DNA of 64,000 nucleotides from Artocarpus heterophyllus. Taxonomy: Eukaryota > Streptophyta > Magnoliopsida > Rosales > Moraceae. Both the position numbers and the translations under genes were made by a program. Each line of letters begins with the position of its first letter. Within the stretch, counting starts at the first letter, position 1. This document shows positions 26,591-39,019 of this stretch, piece after piece. Location of the stretch: positions 6,271,462 to 6,335,461 of the forward strand of contig CM046341.1 in NCBI GenBank assembly GCA_025403435.1, read 5' to 3'. The notes under the pieces are model-generated. The model searched no databases and was not told where the DNA came from. It saw only the letters and a program-made list of their open reading frames with translations.

Positions 26591-26754
26591 GTTTAGTTAT
26601 AGAGTCGAATATGTTTATTTCATTCACCAAGTAACATTTGATTTATTTCTTCAATCATGACCATGAAAATATTGATACACATAAAAATTTGACCATGCAA
26701 GTAATAAAAGAAACTAACGGCAATATAAGTCAAAATTGGTTACAAGTAATCAGA

Positions 26755-27480
26755 TTATTACAGAGACAACTGATATTGAAGGTTTAAGAAATCTATTAAA
26801 GAGGTCAATAAAATTAAAATAGAGAGAAAACTAAAGAGAAGCCACAATAGAAAAGATAGAAGAATATTAGGGGATAAAGTACTATGGTAGCTAAATGGAG
26901 CCAAAAGAAGAAAGAAAAAAGTAAAACACTGAAATGAAAGAATAGAAAGAAAAAAAAAAGGTGAAGTACCTAATATAAGAGACAATAGTAGAGAAACATA
27001 GTTTAAAGAGAAAAAGATAAATGTAAACTGTAGTAAAACACTAAAAAAAAAGAAAAAAAAAGGACAAAAGGAAAAAAAAAAGACAAAAAAAAGCAAAACC
27101 CCATGAAAGAAAGACAGAGAAAAAAGGTAAAATATATTTAAAAAAAACTTACAAGATATGAAGAGTTTAAAAAGAAAAAGTAAAGTTTTAAAATATGGAG
27201 TTAACAAGAAAGAAATATTCAATCAAGTATGAGATTATGGTCGATAAATTGAACCCTAAAAAAGGTTTTTTTTTTTTAAAGTAAACAAATTAATAAAAAG
27301 AAAAAGAAAAAAAAGCACCAAAAAAGTGGAACATTTAATAGTGGGGAAAAAAAATAAAACACTAAGGGAAGAAAAGCATAAACAAAAATCATAAAAAAGG
27401 ATAAAAAAAATGAGAAGAAAATAACCTAGAAGTAAAAAGGAAAAAGGGCAAGAACATGAAAACAAGACAGAAAACGGAGC
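26755..27480 (+). repeat. A-rich purine-biased tract
   Basis: For about 700 bp the plus strand is dominated by AAAGAAAAA, AAAAAGGAC and GAGAAAAAG words with few pyrimidines. The minus-strand open frames here (mostly F, L and S) are artefacts of this composition, not genes. Confidence 0.75.
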
Positions 27481-27659
27481 CCAACAAGTAAAGAGGAAAA
27501 GAGCCTAGAACGAAACGTTTTGGACCACCAAAATATGATTAGCACAACTATATCTACTCTCTTATTGTAATGTTAAGGAAGGATTAAGGAAGTAATGCAT
27601 TAGGAGTGCTCTTTCAAAATATAAGTATTTCTCAAATTTACTCCTAAAAAACGTTTATA

Positions 27660-28050
27660 GGGTATTTAGAAAGTATGGTTAGAAGTAAAATTTTTAAACT
27701 GAAAATTACAGTATGTGAGAACTTATAGCTCATTTTTTTTAATCACCGTAGCATGTAAAAGACTTACACTGCAGCAACTAAAAGTTTTAGTTAAAACTAA
27801 TTTTACCAAACGCCCTTTTAATGCTATTTTTGATGGCCAGTTACAATATAAATAAAGCCATCACAAACATTATTCTCTCTTGTTAAATTTGGAGATATTT
27901 TTTAGGGCATTTTAACAAACTAGTTGAAACAAAAAATTTTGGTTTAAAAATTATAAAATATAATAATTTTACACTGCAATAATTTTTTTTTAGTGTATAA
28001 TTGAGAACTTTACTTTGCAGTCGGCAACGACTTGCCAAACATTATTTTTT
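27660..28050. mobile_element. Two diverged short MITEs
   Basis: 27660-27815 runs from GGTATTTAGAAAG to CCAAACGCCCT, with a GTAGCATGTAAAAG core. 27905-28050 runs from GGGCATTTTAACAAAC to TGCCAAACATT. Both look like old members of the GGGTGTTTGG family. Confidence 0.5.
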
Positions 28051-28059
28051 TGTATGTGA

Positions 28060-28670
28060 AAAAATTTAGTCTCTGCATTCAATTTTTTTACAGTACTCTT
28101 TTAACCATTTACTGCGTTTTTTGCTTCTCCTGTTTTGCGTTTATTATCTTGGCAGTTCCTGCTTCTTCTGGTGACAATTGAAGTAGCAATTCAAATGGAT
28201 TTACGCAACAACACTTCGTTGGGGAGGAAAAAAAAGAAAAGAAAAGAAAAGAAAGAAAGAAAGTACTCAGAAGGCCCTATTTCATGTTGATCAAATTTCT
28301 ATGAACATGTCTCTCCAATCATATTTTGTAACTAATACAATTAATCTCAAACGCTTTTTAGACTCAGTGAACAAACTTGGCCAAAATGCTTGGATAAACA
28401 ATCAAATCCAATGTGTGAAACAAACTCTACACAAAGTACACATGGTGACAATTAAAAAAAAATTGCTTGCAAAATTACACTGGAATCATAGAGAAAAGTC
28501 TTGGTCATTTGATTATTTATCTCAATAGTGTATCCCCATTACTGTTTGTTCTTGTGATGTACTTTTTTACTTCAAATTAAGTAACACTCACATCAAATCC
28601 AACAAGAGATCTGCAATAGTTTGTGTTAGCGGGCACCGTGCTACTTGAGCCACATGCGCTGTCCTTGAGC
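28060..28670. other. 3' flank of the IQD gene
   Basis: AT-rich sequence downstream of the IQD stop, containing an (AAAGA)n-like tract at 28230-28262. The plus-strand open frame at 28301-28528 shows no recognisable protein. Confidence 0.45.
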
Positions 28671-28678
28671 GAAACCGT

Positions 28679-29433
28679 CTATCTGTCGAGCTTGATCGAC
28701 CTCGGATACTGGTAGTTCTTTGCAGTTGCACCAACATGCGAAGATGATCTTTGCATCCGGACAGCCCTCGGCACATTCCTCCCTTCTATGGATGCCCTCT
28801 GCCGGCTTGGCTGCCTCTCGAACGACTCTGCAGGCCTCTGCTTTGGTGCACTCTGCGACCGAAATTTAGCCCTTGAGGACTCGGTGTTCGCCATGTAGCT
28901 TGGATATAAAGGGTAGTCATAGGAGAGTGAGTCCGCATAGTCTGGCCTTGGAAAGGCAAAGGGGAGTCTAGAGGGGTCGGGTTTGGACACTGCAGAGGAG
29001 CAGTATTGAGGGCTGCTTTGCACTGTGCCGAAAGTGTAGTCCTCAAAGTGGCCACTGCAGGCTCTTGGGCTCATGTCAATCAGGGCTGATGGAGCTGGTG
29101 AGACCTGGCAGCAGCTGTTGTTGTTGTTGTTTTTGTTGTCTTGCCTTGAGCTCGGTCGATGTGTTGAAAGTCGGCAATCTGTTCTTTCTGATTGTGGGTG
29201 AATTGAGTAGCTGTTTCTGCTATTTGCAGATCCCTTTGTTACACCAAGATCCATCTCCACAGTTTTGATGTTCTCCTCCATGCCGATGTCCATGTCCTAC
29301 ATGGACAAAAATCATTAAATATTTCAGGACTTCATCCTCTCTATCATAACATGAAAGTCTAGTTGACAAGGATAGGACGGGTTGAGCGGGAGATCCCAAC
29401 CTCCCAGATTTAAATCTAAGAACAACTACCATT

Positions 29434-29465
<32 letters not shown>

Positions 29466-30499
29466 ATTATTAAGTTCATGACAAATTTGATGATTCTTTT
29501 TTTTTTTTTTATATATCTTAATTGATGTTATTACGGCATAGACGAGATATTCAAAGAAATAGAATGGTGTTGCTTTCATTACAAAATAAGCTCATTCTAT
29601 GTCATAAGAACAAAGGAAAGTTTGGTTATGTTGGATAAGATCCTGAATTGGACCACTTGACAAGAGTTCTGAGTATAACTTACATGATATGGATGCCTCA
29701 GCCAATTGTCCTGTACTGATTTTCTGTGTGTGGATGCCCTATGGTCAACAACATGCTTTGTATCATCAACCACTTGGATCCTCTGAGCCCGAGCTCGCGC
29801 CTGCATGGTCACCAAGGCCTGCATACACCGGAGAGTAGCCGTGGCTTGCTTCCTCACGAGATGACCTCTCACCAATGCCTGCAACTTCACTAGTCCTTTC
29901 AAGGCACACAATGCTCTTCTTGCCTGCAATGTAACACCGATCAAATAGTTAACTTCTCTTTTTCTAAAATTTTTAGACATGATTTTGCACGCTTAATTTC
30001 GAATTGTGTAGTTTTGTACCAGATAAGAGCGGAAAAGGGATTGGATTTTTACAGCTGCAGCCTCTTCGATTGCGCTGGATTTACCATGGGCTGCAGCAGC
30101 AGCTAACCGGATCACCGCGGCTGCAGCCTGTGCAGCAGCCACAGCTGCATCAGCAGCTGCTGCCGTGGCCACTGCCACAGCCATTGCATGCTTTTTGTGT
30201 TCATTCTCAGCGTCCAATGCAGCCTGAATAATTGGCGGAGATGTTGTGGCTACTTGTTCTGCAGAATTCAAGTCCTTGGTAGGAGGTGCTGTCGCAGCAG
30301 AAGCCGATGATCTCCGAAAACTCCATCTCCTCTTCTCCTTTGGTGCTGTCCGTGAGTTTGAGATTGGAGTTGTGGGATTCTCGTTGGCACCAAGTGAAGA
30401 GTTGTTGTGATCAGTTTGACAATTTTCCCTCTTCTTCTCCTTTTCCTTGTCTTTCTTTCCTGTCAAGATGCTTCTTAGCCATTTGCTTGTTTTCCCCAT
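28679..30499 (-). CDS. IQ67-domain (IQD) calmodulin-binding protein, three exons
   Basis: Exons 30499-30020, 29923-29684 and 29296-28679 join in phase 0 to a 445-residue protein. I start at [16 protein letters not shown], the typical IQD N-terminus. An in-frame upstream ATG at 30592 would add 31 untypical residues. An Ala-rich segment (about 110-145) precedes the IQ67 domain (about 148-215). This holds [32 protein letters not shown] and [14 protein letters not shown], with the characteristic intron between FRSYL and ARRAL. The C-terminal part contains [10 protein letters not shown], the DUF4005 signature, plus a basic tail. IQD proteins bind calmodulin at IQ motifs and act as scaffolds at microtubules, membrane or nucleus, linking calcium signals to cell shape. 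The number within the family cannot be assigned from sequence alone. Confidence 0.95.
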
Positions 30500-30504
30500 C
30501 TCTT

Positions 30505-33500
30505 TCAAATCCAAATCCTTTCTAAGCTTCCAAGATTCTATCACCACAAACAAAGAAGAAGAAGAGGAAGAAGGAAGAAAGTAACAAATCATATGTCTAG
30601 ATCCTTTCCCTGTCTTATATTATTTGATATCATTGAATAGTCCTCATAACTACAGTTTGTTCCTTTTTATTGGAACAGGACTTGATTACCCAATTTTAAC
30701 AGCTTCATCTTATTTACTTTCTCATTTATATCTTCTCTGATACAATATTGCAATTACTCTCCTCAGAACAGGATGGTTTTGTCTTTGTCAAATGTCAATT
30801 TTTATTATGTTTAAGTCTGCTATAGTAGAAAAAGATTCCTTGCCTATTTGCTTGAATCAAAGGAGATATCTATTTTTATTGGTCCTAGGCCTAGCAGATA
30901 AATATTCACTCTCATTATAATTTGTTTATTCACCAAAGAGTGTTTTGGTAACTTACCTGATCCATATGGTTAATATTTGGGGGCATGGTGGAGGGATCAG
31001 AAACCATTTGAAAATGGGACAAGAACATGGAGAATCCGTGCAAAATACACAAATTTTAAGTGTGGGGGAAGCTGCCCAATTGGGGTCCCAATTTGAGGCG
31101 TTCTTGGATTTTTTAGAAAATTGCAAGACCTTATGGAGACTCTAGATGTGGGGTCCACAACTCGAAGTGTATCTATACGAAGATATCTGGGTTTCCCTCT
31201 GCACGTGCTCGCTATGAAGCTATTTACTGGATTTGAGGTGAAGTCCTTCATGATGAAAACTCACGGTGACTTTACACAAGATACTAATACCCAATAACAA
31301 GTCACCCCACCTTTTTTTAGGGTCCGGTCTTTATTCGATATTGTCACTAATAGTGTATATTTTTAAATTATTAAATTTAATTAAAAATTTTTTTTTTATA
31401 AATTTAATAACTAAAAAATAAATACGTGCCGAGAAAATCCTTTTTAAGTGCATAAAGAGGACAACTTTTTTTTTTATTATTTTTTCAATTCCCGCGTCAA
31501 ATATGCTGAGATTCCCATAGCCTTAACAACTCTAAATACCATAGGGGTAAACTGGAAAGTCGAAGAAGCTTTGTGATGAAGAGAATATTGGAATAGTTGT
31601 TTGTGGGCGGGACAGATAAACTGATGTGAAGTGCTGCCAACTTTATCTAGGACCACTTAAACACTGCACACACATTTACCAAGTTGGTGTTTTTGCTTGA
31701 TATCCATCTAATTTTCTAGAATCATACCAAAAATGTACAAAATTATGCTTAAAATACTTCTTGGCTGGGGCCAAAAGAAAATGTTGTGATAAAATACTCG
31801 AATAAGTTTATCCTATTGGTTATGTTATATATATATAGTTATATATATATATATATATTCCCTTTTCTTTCACTAGTTGGTCCAATATAAAAGTTGAAAT
31901 ATATACCAAATTACCAATGAACCCCATTATTTAAAAATAATAAGAATAACAATAATAATGAAGGGAAAATCATTCATGCATATCCTTTTTTTTTTTTTTT
32001 TTGAGGTATGCATGCATATCTTCATTGTTAGAAGGCCGAACTGATATGAGTACGTTCTGTGTATATTTTTAACTATAATTTGGATTAAAAAATGCCTAAG
32101 AAAATATATGTTGGTCCAAAACATATGATCAGAGAATCAAAAAAGGGTTCATAAAAAAAAAGAATCGAAAAAGGGATTTCAGATGGTGGTCAGTACCTGA
32201 ACTCTAAATTAATAGGAATTTTGGCCTTATCTTAGCCGTCACAGATGGGTAAGCTGTATTATTATTTTCCAATATTCACACAAAGAAATAATTAGTTGGC
32301 AGTCACATGGCATGTTTTATATGCATCCCCTTTGACTAGGTGTTTGCTTCAAGGAAACAGTCTTCTGGGATTTTTTTTTTTTTTTTTTCATTTTCGCGCT
32401 CTGGCCCTCCAAATCAATGCCTAGTCACATACTTGGCAAATATAATTAGCTTCATTCCCCCTCTCTCTCTGCAACTTTAATCACGCAAATTGAAATTGCA
32501 TAAACAATCTTATAAATATAACGAAAATTCCCCAGTAAGGTATGAAAAATAAGCTATTAATGATATACAGTTTCAAACACTTAAAATATTATAATATTAA
32601 TAAATTTTGATGAAATTTCGATTAAATTTGACAGTTTAAGACGGTATCAACCGCTATCCTACTACTATATTTTGAACTTGACAAATTTTGAGCATTGACC
32701 TAAGGACGACCAACTCAGTTCCACAAAAGTTATTGACATATATATGTATCCCAATATATATCATTGGCTTTGCATTGATTTTACAGGTTTTCTCATTTGA
32801 TTTGGACTTATCATGAAGGTGGACAGTATTTAATGAAGAAGTTGATCATGTACTACATGGTTAAAAATGTTCTGGAATGAGCTGCTACTGATAGTTGTCT
32901 TAGCAGCATCCTAACCAATATATGGGCACATGATCTGAGAAAAAAATTCCTGTGCCGAGAAAAAAATTAATAACAATTTTCGGGAGGTAAAAGAAAATGA
33001 CGGAATTGGGTGTATTATGGTAACAATGAAAAGCATCATTATGTGATCCATCATTTATTATGAAGAGAAATTCTGTTTAAGCCCTGAGAATTAAAAATAA
33101 AACCTTGAATTGAAAGCCATAATTTGGTTTTGCATCACTAGATCTAACCATTCAATGTATACAATACTGTGCACCAAACTAAATAGTAAATGTATTTTTT
33201 AGCCCTCTGTTGACATATCAGTTGAAACCAACTATTTTAACTAACAAACAGTGTAAAATTGTAAGCAGCTATAATAAGTACAGCGTAAAGCTCTCACATG
33301 CTACAGTTTTCAAATTAATATTTTCAATTCCAACAACTCTATCAAACACCCTATAGGTCTTGACAACCGCTATTTGAATAGGGTTTCCTTTCTTCTCTTT
33401 TCTTTTTTAAGTACGAATATAAAACTTCAAGAGTTAAAATACATATTTTAGATTCAATATTAATCACTTCTATATATCTTTGATTGAGGAGATCTACTTG

Positions 33501-35880
33501 ATTGGGCCGGCAGAGATACCTAAGTTTGTTTCCTCCACTTGAATGTTATTCATGTGGAAACCTGTCCATATTCCTCAAGTGACATTCTGTTATTTCAATA
33601 AATTGTAAATTCATTAAAAATCAAATTAGGAATTATTTATTAATTATGTGATTATGTACTCAATAGAGGGGAAATTACAGCACATAACCAAATAATAATA
33701 ATAATAATCTCTAGTTTAATAAAATAATAAAAAAATAGTTGTTTAATAATTCTCGATTTGGATTAATGATTTAGATAAGCATGCATGTGAATGCTTGCCA
33801 GAGAAATATCCATCCTCTTTCTTGCTTGTATGAATGTCACCTTTTTGCATGTTTCAATGCACATGCCAAGTTACCTATAGTGTTGCGGTTTCTCTATTTT
33901 GGCTGTTTCCCTTTTTCATTTTGGTTAAGGTATTTGGAGCTTGGAATGTGGTTAATTGTCAGTCTTGTCACTAAATAGAGAGAGAGAGAGAGAGAGAGGA
34001 TAAAGGCAAAAATGTTGAGTATTTTAGCCTAATTAACTAGTACTACCATGACTATTTTACATGGCTAAATTGGCTTTTTCTTTTTTATTCTCTTAATTTG
34101 TCTCTAAAACTTTACTTTATTCTTTATTCTAGCTTGATATTCATAATAAGCTAAAGAAAGCTAGAATCTAGGCCGGTTGATTTTTTATGGCTAGATAACA
34201 AAAATAAGCATGTGAAATAAAGTATTTGCCACAACTATGCACAATAGTTTATTTTATCTTGTATAAACTTGTCTCAAATACCCTAATGAGAGTGAAAGAG
34301 ATCTAAAGAGTGTTTAGAAAGTATGGTTAGAATTAAAAATTATACCATGTAAAAACTTTACATTATTACTCTTTTTTTTTTATTTCTTTAGCATGTAAGA
34401 GCTTTATTTTGTAGTATTCAAAAAATTTTAGTTAAAATTGATTTTGCAAACACCATAGTTAAGTTAGTGACTAGAACCATACTAAGGGGACCACATATTA
34501 ACAAGTTGAAGTTGCAAGAAAAACTTGGAAAAGTTTCGTAGAAGGCAAAATGGTGGACAGTATCACTGTCAACATCTACAATCTTTGCACTTTACCGAAG
34601 CCCTTGGATCATGTTGGATTTTCTCTATAATGGGTTTTGGTGTAACTTTCTTACATGAGTAATCATTTCATGAAGGATTCAAAGTTAAAATTATCTTTTT
34701 CTATGCAAATGTAGCCATACTAGAGCTTATTTTAAGTTTGGTTTGCGGTTTAAATCGTAGGTCAAATGATTTTTCAAAAGCCTTTTTTGTTAAAGAAATC
34801 CTCTTGATTTATCTTATCGAATAATTAATAGTCTATTTGAAAACATAAGTAGAATCATAACATTATATTTCAAAATTTTTAAGAAAAAGTAATGACAATT
34901 AGTTTGAACCATAATTCTGCAACTCCAACCACATTTTATAAACGGATAGTTAATCTTTTAGTTTTATCATTGTCGTCACAAGAAAACCAATTTAGGTTAC
35001 AACTCAACTTACATGGAACCAAACTAATTGTTGGCAAATTGCTCTAATGACTCAAATCAACGAGCCCTTTTCAGTCACCTTCAAATTAAAACTAGAAGGT
35101 CAGATCATGGCACGGACGAACACATGTACCTTATAATTGAAGTGATTGGTTTTAATTTGGCATGGAATGGTTCCTGTCAGTGGGGCTTTAATCCTAACAG
35201 AAATAAACCATGATAAGTGACTACAAACAGAAAGGCTTTTGTGGTCCTATAACAATTAACAAGTCATAATTTGGGATCCAAATCTTCAAAGTTAAAATTT
35301 GGGCAGTATTGTTTCGTGGTTCGAATTACGGTTCGAATCATTTTGCTACAGTATTTTCTCTCACAAAAATTAAAATCTTTATTCAAATACTCTATTTAAA
35401 TACTCGAACCAAACGAGCTTTAGGTATATAGGAGTATTCATGCATGGATATCTCAGTTGACAGCTAAAAATATTATTGGTAATCGTGACATGTGGCAGAA
35501 AGGGGTTAATACACCTGGCTATAAGTATTAACTTTTGAACCCTTCACACTAATGAAAATAACTCCTCTCTCCCAACCCACATAATTATTCCTATCTATTT
35601 AAGCTTCTTTGGTATTTAGGTACATTATTGATCATCTTTAACATAAATATAAAGAGAATAAGCTCTTAGGTGCTCAAAATCCGAAACATTTTATCTTTTT
35701 TTTGTGAAACATTTTTTTTCAATCGAAACCCTTTTTTTTCTCAAACTTTTTTTTTTTAACTTTTTTTAACTTTTTATTTTTTAATTAATATGCTTAGTAT
35801 GCATGCATGAAGCGTGTGTTTTTCCACTAGTATTGGGAAATGGGGGGATATGACAAGTCCTAAACTAACACCAATTTGTA
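30505..35880. other. IQD promoter side and long gene-free stretch
   Basis: A TATA-like AATATAAG on the minus strand near 30613-30621 could serve the IQD gene. The rest has (TA)n at 31826-31858, T-runs near 31986 and 32370, and (AG)n at 33980-33998. A decayed MITE core lies at about 33215-33350, and a short element with TTCGAAT and ACAGTATTTTCTCTCACA wording at about 35315-35425. No coding evidence. Confidence 0.5.
34308..34453. mobile_element. MITE, GGGTGTTTGG family (diverged)
   Basis: It starts GAGTGTTTAGAAAGTATGG and ends TTTTGCAAACACC. The core TAGCATGTAAGAGCTTTA is conserved, and it is close to the copy at 27660. Confidence 0.6.
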
Positions 35881-35884
35881 TTTG

Positions 35885-36950
35885 TTGTAGATAATTTGTT
35901 GCGTCCCATGAGGTTGTCGTTTGTCGTTTTCTATTTCTGTGGTTTATTGCTAGCTGTCGTATTTCTTAATTGATGTCGTATTTCAACGAATTGTCGTTAA
36001 TTGCTAGTGATTAATTAGTTACTTTGATCAGCAAGCAAGCTCTTTCATCTTTATCTCCAAACCAGTCCATGATCATCTACAATAGTGTTTCCCTGTGGCT
36101 TTGGGTTTTTTTCAAGAGTAAACATTTTATATTCGAGTAAATTGTCGTTTTCCCTAATCTCCATCGTTTTCAAGAAATTGTCTTCTGTAGCAATTTGTTT
36201 TTTTTATTATTATTTTATTTATTTCTTAATCACTGCCATTGTTCATAACCGGAATTGTTTATCTTCTCCATTTGAGTTTTATAATCTCTTATACTTGTCA
36301 TTTTTTTCGGCCTTTCTAATATCGATGTCGTTTTTCTCAATAGATGTCATTCATCCTGTTTCATAGCTTCGTGAAGCGACTGCAGTTCATCACAATGTTA
36401 TTCTCATCACAGAAATCGTCATTGGTTAGAACTTAGATGTTTTACAAGCGAATATCTTATTTTTCACCGCTTCCTACTGTATTGTCGTTTTTACTAAGTG
36501 CTGTCGTTTCTGACGTAGTGGTTTGGTCACTGCGGTTTGACTTAACTGGCGTTCTTCTTAATTGTTGTTACTTTTCTGATCCATTGTCGTATCCTTTTAG
36601 TTTTGTCCTTTGGAATTAATATTTGTTCTTATCGATATTTACTCCTTTCTATTCTTTTTATTGTAAATTGTGGCTAGCTCAACTAGTGTTTAATGAGTGT
36701 GTGAGTTGTTTTAATGTATTAAATGTAAGGTCAAGTTACATCAATAGTTTTTTTTAAAAGTATCTACTCCTTTTTCTTGATCTTTGTCGTTTTTGAAATT
36801 TCTATTCGTTCTTGTTTATATTCGATGGTCGTTTTTCTTAATCATTGTCGTATTTGATCGTTGTCTTTTCTGAAGTTATTCGTCGTTTTAAAAAATTGTC
36901 GTCCTTTTCTATAAAACGTTGTCCTCTTCTTGTCGTCGTTGTTATATATC
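35885..36950 (+). repeat. TGTCGTTT-rich block (long)
   Basis: I count about 14 TGTCGT words plus near variants in about 1.05 kb. All are on the plus strand and most extend to TGTCGTTTT or TGTCGTATT. The complement ACGACA was not seen in the block. The words are irregularly spaced (10-250 bases) in T-rich sequence, so it is not a tandem satellite. No inverted ends or long coding frame were seen. It is related in wording to 24050-24580. It could be the subterminal region of an unrecognised DNA transposon. Confidence 0.6.
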
Positions 36951-37598
36951 CCACATGGCTCACCTCTCTTGGGTTCTAAATGGGCTTTACTGCGAAATCT
37001 TGCTGGACCTAAATAGGGTTAATGAGAAACTTGACCCAATTATGTTTATTGAACTAAAATATGACTTTAATTTATAAAAATTTTACAAATGTCTAATAAT
37101 AATATTATTAAAATTATTTATATATAATTATATAGTATAATATATAATATCATTAAGATAATTATTATATCATTAAGGATATTTTTAAGATATTTTAAAT
37201 ATTGTGTTAGATTTTAATTTCATAACAATAATTTAGACATGTATTGTAATTTTTTCGACCCGTAAATATAGATTAGCCCATAGACATCTCCGGCTGGTGA
37301 TCCAATTTCAACATCTCTTTTCAACGTTTCTTGTTGTTGTGTTCGGTATAATTTTTCTGTATTCTAATTTCTTCAACCGTGAAAGAATAAAAATTTAAGT
37401 TTTTCATTTGTATGTCCCCCTTCTCTAATTCTTTTTTTCAATCAAAGTTAAAACAACAAAAAATTTTAAAATTCATCCACTAATTTTCACACCCTTTTTC
37501 CTTCCATTTCTATACGTCTTCCCTCTTATACAAAACAACGCCTAAACAAATTGAATTCTTGGGAGTTCACTTGTTCGTAAAAAAGTTCTATAATATAG

Positions 37599-38244
37599 TG
37601 TTGGTTGTGACATGTGTCCCCATTTTATATTTAATTACTCCACGAAAAGATCATGGTTCTCATAGGCAGACCTAATCTTTGTTACATATAAAAAAAAACA
37701 AGAGTAAATTACATTGTTGTCCTTAAACTATTTATTTTTACATAATACAATCCAAACTTTAATTTTAATATAATGCACTGTAAACCTTAAAATTATTGAC
37801 AATTACAGTCTAATAGTTATTTCATTAAACACTCTTTTTTATGTGTTAAACTTTAAATTTTTTTTAAAATGACAAGCTTTACCTTTAAGAAAACTCATAT
37901 GTAAATTTTGTAACCAAAATTGTCTATATTTTTTAACGCTTGTTAGTTATTAAATCTTAATTGCTTAATAATTTTAAAATTTAATATGTATTTTGTCAAG
38001 ATTGAAAATTTAAAGTATATTATGCCAAAAAAAAAGAATAATTTAAAGTGTAATAATATAATTAATTAATTAATTAATGTTTTTTAAATTACTATGGGGT
38101 CAATTATACATGCGTCCCCATTTCGTATTTATTACTCGACGAAAAGATCACGGGTTACCTTAAAAAAAAATAAATAAATAAATAAATAAAAGATTATGGG
38201 TTCCCAGAGGGACTACCAACCAAATCTTTATTACATAATAACAA

Positions 38245-38279
<35 letters not shown>

Positions 38280-38280
38280 G
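37599..38280. repeat. Local duplication flanking an inverted-ended AT-rich element, with (AAAT)n
   Basis: A segment at 37599-37690 (GTCCCCATTT, then CGAAAAGATCA, then TCTTTGTTACATA) recurs at 38097-38240, with an (AAAT)n insertion in the second copy. Between them, about 37702-38062, the two ends are inverted copies of each other in degenerate form (CTTAAACTATTT and ACATAATACAATCC against their diverged complements), as in a Mutator-like MITE. (AAAT)n tracts lie at 38165-38190 and 38243-38279. Confidence 0.5.
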
Positions 38281-38590
38281 TGTTCTTTTTTCTATTTTTT
38301 AAGGCGGACTTGCCGAGAAATTGAACAACGAAACCGAAGTGGAAAATTACGAGGCAAAACAACACATGAGAAAGAGCTCGGAAGTTTCCCTATATACCAA
38401 ACTTTTACTTTGACCAAATTGAAGAAGCTTCGTAGCAATCACATAAACATTTTAAGTCGCTAGAATTTGCATAGCACATGAACACAAATCAGGCAGTTTT
38501 GGTCTTTAAAAGAGCAACTGCATTTCTTCTTCTTCTTTGTCTTCTGAATATATTCTTGTTATAATCATAAAAAAAAAAAAAAAATTTTAA

Positions 38591-39011
38591 ATGTCAGGAA
38601 TGATACCGGGAGTGGGAGTGCCTCACAGGAGGGTCCACCACCACAACCTCAACCACCGAGTTTTCTCGACTCAGAACGAGTCATTCCTCCGAGAACGGCC
38701 AAACCCATCAATGGATTTGAGTGAAACAGCGCTTAAAGCTCGCCAGAGACTAGAGAAGAAGCTTGGTTATTGCCTCCAACTTTCCTCAAGGTTTATCCTT
38801 TTTCCCACCTAATTTTCTAAGGAAAATTGAGTCTAATATAATGATTGTTCTAATATTTGTTCTTTGTTATGAACACAGATCAAGTGATAAGCAGACAAAA
38901 GAAAGAAGTTTTTTGGGTTCTTACAAATTGGTGAAGATTACTAGATCATGGAAACCTCAATCTCCAAACAAGATTAATGAATCAGACAGCAAGGTTTGTT
39001 CTTGTCGCTGA
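38591..39011 (+). CDS. Small basic protein of unknown function, two exons
   Basis: Exon 1 (38591-38790) and exon 2 (38879-39011) are joined across a GT-AG intron inside an Arg codon (AG|A), giving 110 residues. The N-terminal part is Gly/Pro/His-rich (PHRRVHHHNLNHR). A central segment, SETALKARQRLEKKLGYC, looks helical and charged. The C-terminal part is basic and ends KVCSCR. There is no signal peptide or membrane segment. A CTATATAC box at about 38391-38398 could be its TATA element. I do not recognise the family. The tidy splice, coding-like codon use and plausible promoter make a real gene likely. If the GT in the last codons is another donor, the C-terminus would differ. Confidence 0.6.
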
Positions 39012-39019
39012 GGATGTCT

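Noticed and set aside
26758..27465. Minus-strand open frames of 154 and 69 codons rich in F, L and S
   Set aside because: They are the complement of an A-rich purine tract. Low-complexity composition, no domain and no splice logic.
35322..35341. GGTTCGAAT words resembling a tRNA T-arm (also near 4142 and 4220)
   Set aside because: No anticodon or acceptor stems can be paired around them; they belong to short dispersed repeats.
38165..38279. Regular short repeats as a possible CRISPR or satellite array
   Set aside because: Simple (AAAT)n microsatellite without spacers; CRISPR arrays are not expected in plant nuclear DNA.
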